NCBI GenBank assembly: GCA_045653425.1
Contig: JAZOLU010000008.1
Coordinates: forward strand, 1 to 64,000
DNA: 64,000 bases
Origin: RGIG3009 sp045653425
GTDB taxonomy: Bacteria > Bacillota > Clostridia > Oscillospirales > Acutalibacteraceae
Reading direction: 5' to 3'
Shown here piece by piece: positions 59,566-64,000 of this stretch (position 1 is the first letter of the stretch; each line of letters opens with the position of its first letter). The position numbers were made by a program, and so were the translations under genes. A model generated the notes under the pieces. It ran no database searches. It was not told the origin of the DNA and saw nothing but the letters and a program-made list of their open reading frames with translations.

Positions 59566-60678
59566 ATGCGTTATCATACCACACTCGGTTTGTTGTTTTC
59601 CAATATGCACGACGATGTCTTGCCGGAATTCACCGGCATTCGCGCCATTGGTTCGGTACCGTTTGGCGGGCGATATCGGTTAATTGATTTTGCGCTGTCC
59701 AACTTGGTTAACGCCGGTGTTTCTAAGGTAGGCGTTGTTACCAAAAGCAACTACCAATCGTTAATGGACCACTTGGGCTCGGGGAAATCGTGGGATTTAT
59801 CGCGAAAAACGGAGGGGTTGTATTTTCTGCCGCCGTTTGGTGCAGGGGAGGCGGATTACGATGGGCGCATCTCCTCGCTTTCGGGGATTATGCCGTTTTT
59901 ACGCAATTCCAAAGAGGAATACGTTATCTTATCCGACTGTCATTTTGTGGGCAACATCGATTACCGCCGCTTGATTGACGCACACGTGGAGAGCGGGGCG
60001 GAGATTACCATAGCGTGTTGCAGCGGTGAATTGCCGCGCAATATGGCATCGCCGGTGATAATTGCCGACGAGAGCGGGCGTATTGAGGATATGATTATTA
60101 CCGACCACGCCGACGGCAGTGTGACTTACGGTTTGGGGTTGTACATTTTGTCGCGCCAATTGCTGATGCAGCTTGTAGACAGTGCCGTGAGCCGCAATTT
60201 GCGCAGTTTTGAATGGGATATTTTGCAACGCAACGTGGCAACACATCGCTTTTATGCATACCACGTACCGGAATATACACAAGTGATTTCATCGTTGGAA
60301 AGCTATTTTCAAGCCAACTATGCACTGTTGGATGCCGCAGTACGCGAAAAGTTGTTTGTGAGTAGCCGTCCCATTTACACCAAGGTGCGCGATTGTGCGC
60401 CCGCTTTGTACGGTCTGCACGCCGAGGTAACCGATTCGCTGATTGCCGACGGTTGTAAAATTGAGGGCACCGTACGCAATTCCATTTTGTTCCGCAACGT
60501 GCGTGTAGCGCGTGATGCGGTGGTGGACCATTGCATTTTAATGCAGGGCAGTATGATTGGTGCGGGCAGTCATTTGGATTATGTCATTACGGATAAATAC
60601 GTGTGTGTGCGTGATAGACGGTCACTGCAAGGGTGTGACGGGTATCCCGTAACGGTTCGCAAAAACACGATGGTATAA
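59566..60678 (+). CDS. glgD: GlgD, ADP-glucose pyrophosphorylase regulatory-type subunit
   Basis: GlgD is a GlgC paralogue lacking full catalysis that forms a heteromer with GlgC in Firmicutes. The 370-residue protein keeps FGGRYRLIDFALSNLVNAG, but its N-terminus lacks the intact AGGxGxRL nucleotide loop (LGLLFSNMHDD instead). The start overlaps the ribosome binding area at the end of glgC (GGAGGAAG 10 nt upstream). Confidence 0.94.
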   Translation: MRYHTTLGLLFSNMHDDVLPEFTGIRAIGSVPFGGRYRLIDFALSNLVNAGVSKVGVVTKSNYQSLMDHLGSGKSWDLSRKTEGLYFLPPFGAGEADYDGRISSLSGIMPFLRNSKEEYVILSDCHFVGNIDYRRLIDAHVESGAEITIACCSGELPRNMASPVIIADESGRIEDMIITDHADGSVTYGLGLYILSRQLLMQLVDSAVSRNLRSFEWDILQRNVATHRFYAYHVPEYTQVISSLESYFQANYALLDAAVREKLFVSSRPIYTKVRDCAPALYGLHAEVTDSLIADGCKIEGTVRNSILFRNVRVARDAVVDHCILMQGSMIGAGSHLDYVITDKYVCVRDRRSLQGCDGYPVTVRKNTMV

Positions 60679-60701
60679 TGTTAGCGGAGGGAGGAAGAAA
60701 A

Positions 60702-62126
60702 ATGAAGGTATTGTACGCAACCAGCGAAGCGCATCCGTTTGCCGCCTCCGGTGGATTGGCGGATGTAGCCGGTTCTTTGCCCCGCGCATTGCGCACCCGC
60801 TTGGTGGGGTGCCGCGTGGTGATGCCGCTATACGAAGCCGTGCCGCAGGAATTGCGGGAGGGTATGACCTTTCTTACCAGTTTTTCGGTACCGGTGGCGT
60901 GGCGCCGTCAATATTGCGGTGTGTTTGAGGCAAAGCATAATGGGGTTATTTACTATTTGTTGGATAATCAGTATTATTTTAAGCGTCCCGGTTTGTACGG
61001 GCATTACGACGATGCGGAACGGTTTGCCTTTTTCTCTCGCGCGGTGTTGGAGATGTTGCAGTATATTGATTTTAAGCCGGACATTTTGCACGCCAACGAT
61101 TGGCAGTGTGCTTTAATCCCCACGTATCACACACTGTTTTACGCGCAATCAGAACCGTACCGTTCTATGAAAACGGTGTACACCATTCATAACATTCAGT
61201 ACCAGGGCAAATACGGGCTGGAAATTATGGAAGACGTGTTCGGTCTGCCGGCGGAAGCACGCGATTTTGTGGAGCAAGATGGGTGTCTTAACTTGATGAA
61301 AGCGGGTATTGAGGCGGCTAACCGAGTAACCACCGTGAGCAATACCTATGCCAAAGAGATTTTGGACCCGTGGTATTCGCATGGACTGGATTCCATTTTG
61401 AAACTGCGCGAATGGAAGTTGTCGGGTATTCTTAACGGGATTGACACCGTGGCGTACAATCCGGAAACCGACCCGGCTTTGTACGCCCCGTATTCGGCAG
61501 AGGATATTTCCGGCAAAGCGGAAAACAAACGTGCCTTGCAGGAACGGCTGGGTTTACCGGTGCGTTCGGATGTGCCGCTTATCGGTATGGTCAGCCGCTT
61601 GGCATCGCACAAGGGGTTCGACTTGGTAAAGCACGTGCAGGAGCAGTTGTTGCAAGAGGATGTGCAAATGGTTATTCTGGGTTCGGGCGAATGGACGTAC
61701 GAAACCTTTTTCCGCGAAATGCAGGGAAAATATCCGCAAAAATTCAGTTTTTGCTCCGGTTTTGTGCCGGAATTGGCGCAAAAAATTTATGCAGCATCGG
61801 ATTTGTTCTTAATGCCATCACAAAGCGAACCGTGTGGGTTATCGCAAATGATAGCGTGTCGCTACGGGGCAGTCCCCATTGTGCGGGAAACCGGCGGGCT
61901 CAAAGATTCTATCCACGATTTGGGCGACGGCGAAGGCAATGGGTTTACGTTCCAAACTTACAATGCCGACGATATGCTGCACGCCATTCACCGTGGCTTG
62001 GGGGCGTACCATAACAAGTTGCATTGGGGTGGCATTGTGAAACGTGCCATGCAGTGCGATTTCAGTTGGGGCCGCTCGGCAAACGAGTACATTCGTTTGT
62101 ACAAATCACTGTTAAAAGAAGAATAA
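60702..62126 (+). CDS. glgA: Glycogen synthase
   Basis: GlgA (GT5) adds ADP-glucose to glycogen. The 474-residue protein begins with the KVLYATSEAHPFAASGGLADV nucleotide-sugar loop (KxGGL type, here SGGLADV), has HANDWQ and TIHNIQYQG, and the C-terminal GMVSRLASHKGFDL and PSQSEPCGLSQMIA motifs. GGAGGGAGGA precedes ATG 60702. It closes the glgBCDA operon at a strong terminator. Confidence 0.96.
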   Translation: MKVLYATSEAHPFAASGGLADVAGSLPRALRTRLVGCRVVMPLYEAVPQELREGMTFLTSFSVPVAWRRQYCGVFEAKHNGVIYYLLDNQYYFKRPGLYGHYDDAERFAFFSRAVLEMLQYIDFKPDILHANDWQCALIPTYHTLFYAQSEPYRSMKTVYTIHNIQYQGKYGLEIMEDVFGLPAEARDFVEQDGCLNLMKAGIEAANRVTTVSNTYAKEILDPWYSHGLDSILKLREWKLSGILNGIDTVAYNPETDPALYAPYSAEDISGKAENKRALQERLGLPVRSDVPLIGMVSRLASHKGFDLVKHVQEQLLQEDVQMVILGSGEWTYETFFREMQGKYPQKFSFCSGFVPELAQKIYAASDLFLMPSQSEPCGLSQMIACRYGAVPIVRETGGLKDSIHDLGDGEGNGFTFQTYNADDMLHAIHRGLGAYHNKLHWGGIVKRAMQCDFSWGRSANEYIRLYKSLLKEE

Positions 62127-62134
62127 GTAGCGCA

Positions 62135-62167
62135 AAAAACGGAGTGAGGCCATCACTCCGTTTTTTG
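62135..62167 (+). terminator. Intrinsic terminator of the glycogen operon
   Basis: AAAAAACGGAGTGA pairs with TCACTCCGTTTTTT around a 5-nt loop. Confidence 0.92.
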
Positions 62168-62190
62168 TGAGAGAAATGTGTAGGAAAGGT

Positions 62191-62219
62191 TGAAAACTGT
62201 CGCAGAATTCGGTATAATC
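62191..62219 (+). promoter_or_regulatory. Promoter for the GT2-GtrA gene
   Basis: TTGAAA (62191-62196) and TATAAT (62214-62219), 17-nt spacer; ATG 20 nt after the -10, close to the minimum. Confidence 0.75.
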
Positions 62220-62238
62220 AAATACAAGAGGTGGAAGT

Positions 62239-63300
62239 ATGGAAGTAAATGGTCAGGTATGTGTGATTATACCTTCGCTTAATCCCGATGAAAAGTTGTT
62301 ACAGTTGCTGGGCGACTTGCGTGCTGCGCAGTTTGAACACATTGTGTTGGTGAACGACGGCAGCGCACCGGAGTACGACTGTTTCTTTGAAGAAGCACGT
62401 ACAACCTATGGCTGCACAGTGCTGAAACACGCGGTGAATCAGGGAAAAGGCCGTGCTATGAAAACGGCGTTTCATCACCTGTTATGCGCCCAAACGCCGT
62501 GTGCGGCGGCAGTGGCGGTGGATGCAGATGGCCAGCACCGCGTGGCAGATATTCAGGCCGTGGCGGCACAAACACTGGCGCACCCTGAATCGTTAATTAT
62601 GGGATGTCGCGATTTTAGCAGTAAACAAACCGATATTCCCGCGCGCAGTCGGTTCGGCAACGTGTTAACCAGTCGGTTGTTGCGGTTGTTGTGCGGTATC
62701 ACTCTGTCGGACACACAAACCGGCTTGCGCGGCTTTTCCGCGCCGCTAATGCGGCGGTTCCTCGCCACTAAGGGCGAGCGGTATGAGTTTGAGATGAATA
62801 TGATTTTGGATGCCAAATCTTCCTCCATCCCCTTAATAGAGGTGCCCATAGAAACGGTATATATTGAGGATAATCGCTCCTCGCATTTTAACCCGTTAGT
62901 CGATTCCCTACGCATTTATGCCGTGTTTGCCAAGTTTTTGGCAGCATCACTGTCCTCGTTTGCGGTGGATATGCTGCTATACACCTTGTTTTACAAACTG
63001 TTTGCCGGCGTGGCGGAAAAAGAACTGGCGATCATTATTGCCGTGTATGCGGCGCGGGTGCTTTCTTCACTGTTTAACTACACCGTTAACCGCAACGGCG
63101 TGTTCAAAAGCCATGCCGGTGGCGGCAGCATCGTGCGGTATGCGGTATTGTGCGTGGCGCAAGTTACCGTATCGGCTTTTGCAACCAGCACGTTGTTTGC
63201 ACTCACAGGGTGGGGACAAACGTTCTGGAAACTGGTCGTAGACATTATACTGTTTTTGGTTAGTTTCCGCATCCAGCGTGGTTGGGTGTTTCGGACATAA
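62239..63300 (+). CDS. GT2 glycosyltransferase-GtrA fusion protein
   Basis: The 353-residue protein has an N-terminal family 2 glycosyltransferase domain (VIIPSLNPDEKL, VNDGSAPE, and VDADGQHRVADI with the DxD-type metal site). From about residue 230 there is a four-helix GtrA-like membrane region (FLAASLSSFAVDMLLYTLFYK, SSLFNYTVNRNGVF). The GT domain resembles polyprenyl-phosphate mannose synthases; GtrA may help flip or hold the lipid-linked sugar. AAGAGGTGGAAG precedes the ATG. Confidence 0.9.
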   Translation: MEVNGQVCVIIPSLNPDEKLLQLLGDLRAAQFEHIVLVNDGSAPEYDCFFEEARTTYGCTVLKHAVNQGKGRAMKTAFHHLLCAQTPCAAAVAVDADGQHRVADIQAVAAQTLAHPESLIMGCRDFSSKQTDIPARSRFGNVLTSRLLRLLCGITLSDTQTGLRGFSAPLMRRFLATKGERYEFEMNMILDAKSSSIPLIEVPIETVYIEDNRSSHFNPLVDSLRIYAVFAKFLAASLSSFAVDMLLYTLFYKLFAGVAEKELAIIIAVYAARVLSSLFNYTVNRNGVFKSHAGGGSIVRYAVLCVAQVTVSAFATSTLFALTGWGQTFWKLVVDIILFLVSFRIQRGWVFRT

Positions 63301-63310
63301 GAAGAACCCG

Positions 63311-63343
63311 ACCCGCCGGTTGCAATTAAAATTGCGGGCGGGT
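63311..63343 (+). other. Stem-loop after the GT2-GtrA gene
   Basis: ACCCGCC (63311-63317) pairs with GGCGGGT (63337-63343), with an inner GCAATT/AATTGC helix. No U-tract follows. It lies 11 nt after the stop codon. Confidence 0.5.
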
Positions 63344-63368
63344 ACCCCGGAACCTTGTTGCTTTCGCA

Positions 63369-63400
63369 ATAAAACGCCCGTCCGGTTGGACGGGCATTTT
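63369..63400. terminator. Intrinsic terminator between GT2-GtrA and the XRE gene
   Basis: GCCCGTCC and GGACGGGC enclose a GGTT loop; flanked by AAAA on the left and TTTT on the right, so it works for both strands. Confidence 0.8.
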
Positions 63401-63407
63401 GTGAGCA

Positions 63408-64000
63408 TTATATGTTTCCCAATCGGTTTTCCGCGCTTTTTAACAAAGCGAGTAGTGAAGCGGAAAAAAGCGGATATACTTTGGTTAGTTCTTTGGGCGA
63501 CAGGGCAGGGACTTTGCTGTGTTGCAAAGCTTCGGGTGCCAGCAACGTAATGCGTGCAGCACCAACGCTCATTGCTCCGGCGGCGGCGGGCTGGTATAGT
63601 TTTTTCGGCACGTCAAACAGAGCGGCGGGATTGCGGTTATCCGCCCCGTATAACGCACGGAACACGGTGTAAACGGCTAAATTCAAGTATGCGGTTACTT
63701 CGGTGGTCAAATCTTTGCTGTCGTACCGTTGCAGCAATCCAAACAACAGGTTTACGGCATTAAGTATCAGTTTTTTGTTCAGTATCGGCAAAGTGCTGCC
63801 CGTGACCTGGTCCTCGTTGGCGTCACCCTCCGGTATTTCCTCCACAGAAATGGTGGCACCGGATTTGTCTGCGGTACGTCCCAGCAGATAATCACAAGAA
63901 ACGCCGTAAAAATCCGCTACGCGCACCACAAACTCCAACCCGCATTCGCGGATACCGCGTTCGTAGTGAGAAAGCAGTGCCTGTGAAATTTTGAGCGAGG
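63408..64000 (-). CDS. XRE-family transcriptional regulator (5' part beyond the window)
   Basis: The frame is open through the right edge and only the last 197 codons are seen. The edge sequence encodes the recognition-helix end of a Cro/CI HTH: ISQALLSHYERGIRECGLEF, then VVRVADFYGVSCDYLLGRT, typical of clostridial XRE regulators. The remaining ~150 residues are helical with no known effector domain. The full start lies right of position 64000; TTG 63938 is internal, not a start. Confidence 0.86.
   Translation of the reverse strand, partial: SLKISQALLSHYERGIRECGLEFVVRVADFYGVSCDYLLGRTADKSGATISVEEIPEGDANEDQVTGSTLPILNKKLILNAVNLLFGLLQRYDSKDLTTEVTAYLNLAVYTVFRALYGADNRNPAALFDVPKKLYQPAAAGAMSVGAARITLLAPEALQHSKVPALSPKELTKVYPLFSASLLALLKSAENRLGNI

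Noticed and set aside
1..64000. CRISPR array, prophage or insertion sequence
   Set aside because: No regularly spaced repeats, no transposase or integrase motif, and gene order is that of core chromosomal operons.

Overview
The window looks like chromosomal DNA of an anaerobic, endospore-forming member of the Clostridia (Bacillota), probably an Oscillospiraceae/Ruminococcaceae-type lineage. The evidence is an alpha/beta-type small acid-soluble spore protein, dipicolinate synthase subunits A and B, YunB, a BofA-family protein, a PolC-type replicative polymerase, a GlgC/GlgD glycogen pair, strong AGGAGG-type ribosome binding sites, and the Firmicutes order pyrH-frr-uppS-cdsA-dxr-rseP-...-polC. 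Coding density is high and no stretch over 300 bases lacks a gene. I see no prophage, insertion sequence or CRISPR array. Most genes read on the + strand.

Layout. 1-6.3 kb: a 5S rRNA gene, feoAB iron transport (minus), a CapA-type and a beta-lactamase-fold protein, and tRNA-Gln(CUG) (minus). 6.3-9.1 kb (minus): SASP, a VanY-type lipoprotein peptidase, a small conserved protein and HflX. 9.2-14.6 kb (plus): a divergent PRPP synthetase, a DacF-type D,D-carboxypeptidase, Pgi, a small P-loop protein, then YceD-RpmF. 14.7-18.0 kb: DUF512 protein-Der-PlsY. 18.1-19.8 kb: dUTPase, an Sfp-type phosphopantetheinyl transferase and QueH. 20.0-32.8 kb: a long colinear run pyrH-frr-uppS-cdsA-dxr-rseP-ispG-polC-rlmD-HD protein, linking nucleotide supply, ribosome recycling, phospholipid and isoprenoid synthesis, regulated proteolysis and replication. 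32.8-35.7 kb (minus): TspO, a RING-finger/zinc-ribbon membrane protein, a small membrane protein and a NAGPA-type glycosidase.

35.8-40.1 kb carries a divergent type IIA topoisomerase pair. 40.3-46.0 kb: SecG, BofA, PgeF, an RluA-type pseudouridine synthase (minus), an FAD/Rieske flavoprotein, a COG2509 flavoprotein (minus) and DUF951. 46.1-50.8 kb: prfA-sua5-coaE-lytic transglycosylase-M18 aminopeptidase, tightly packed or overlapping. 50.9-55.0 kb: dpaA-dpaB-yunB leading into ligA. 55.1-56.2 kb: a DUF47 protein (minus) and a lone MazF/EndoA. 56.3-62.1 kb: the glycogen operon glgB-glgC-glgD-glgA. 62.2-64.0 kb: a GT2-GtrA fusion and the truncated 3' part of an XRE regulator (minus).

The most unusual signals are a metal-dependent HD-domain gene whose only well-placed start is an ATC codon, with a possible second ATC start at rseP; a BofA-family gene whose ribosome binding site is buried in a 13-bp hairpin; a divergent topoisomerase pair with Ala at the usual quinolone-contact Ser; and a MazF toxin gene with no antitoxin ORF beside it. 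Gene identities rest on motifs and general family knowledge; no searches were run.
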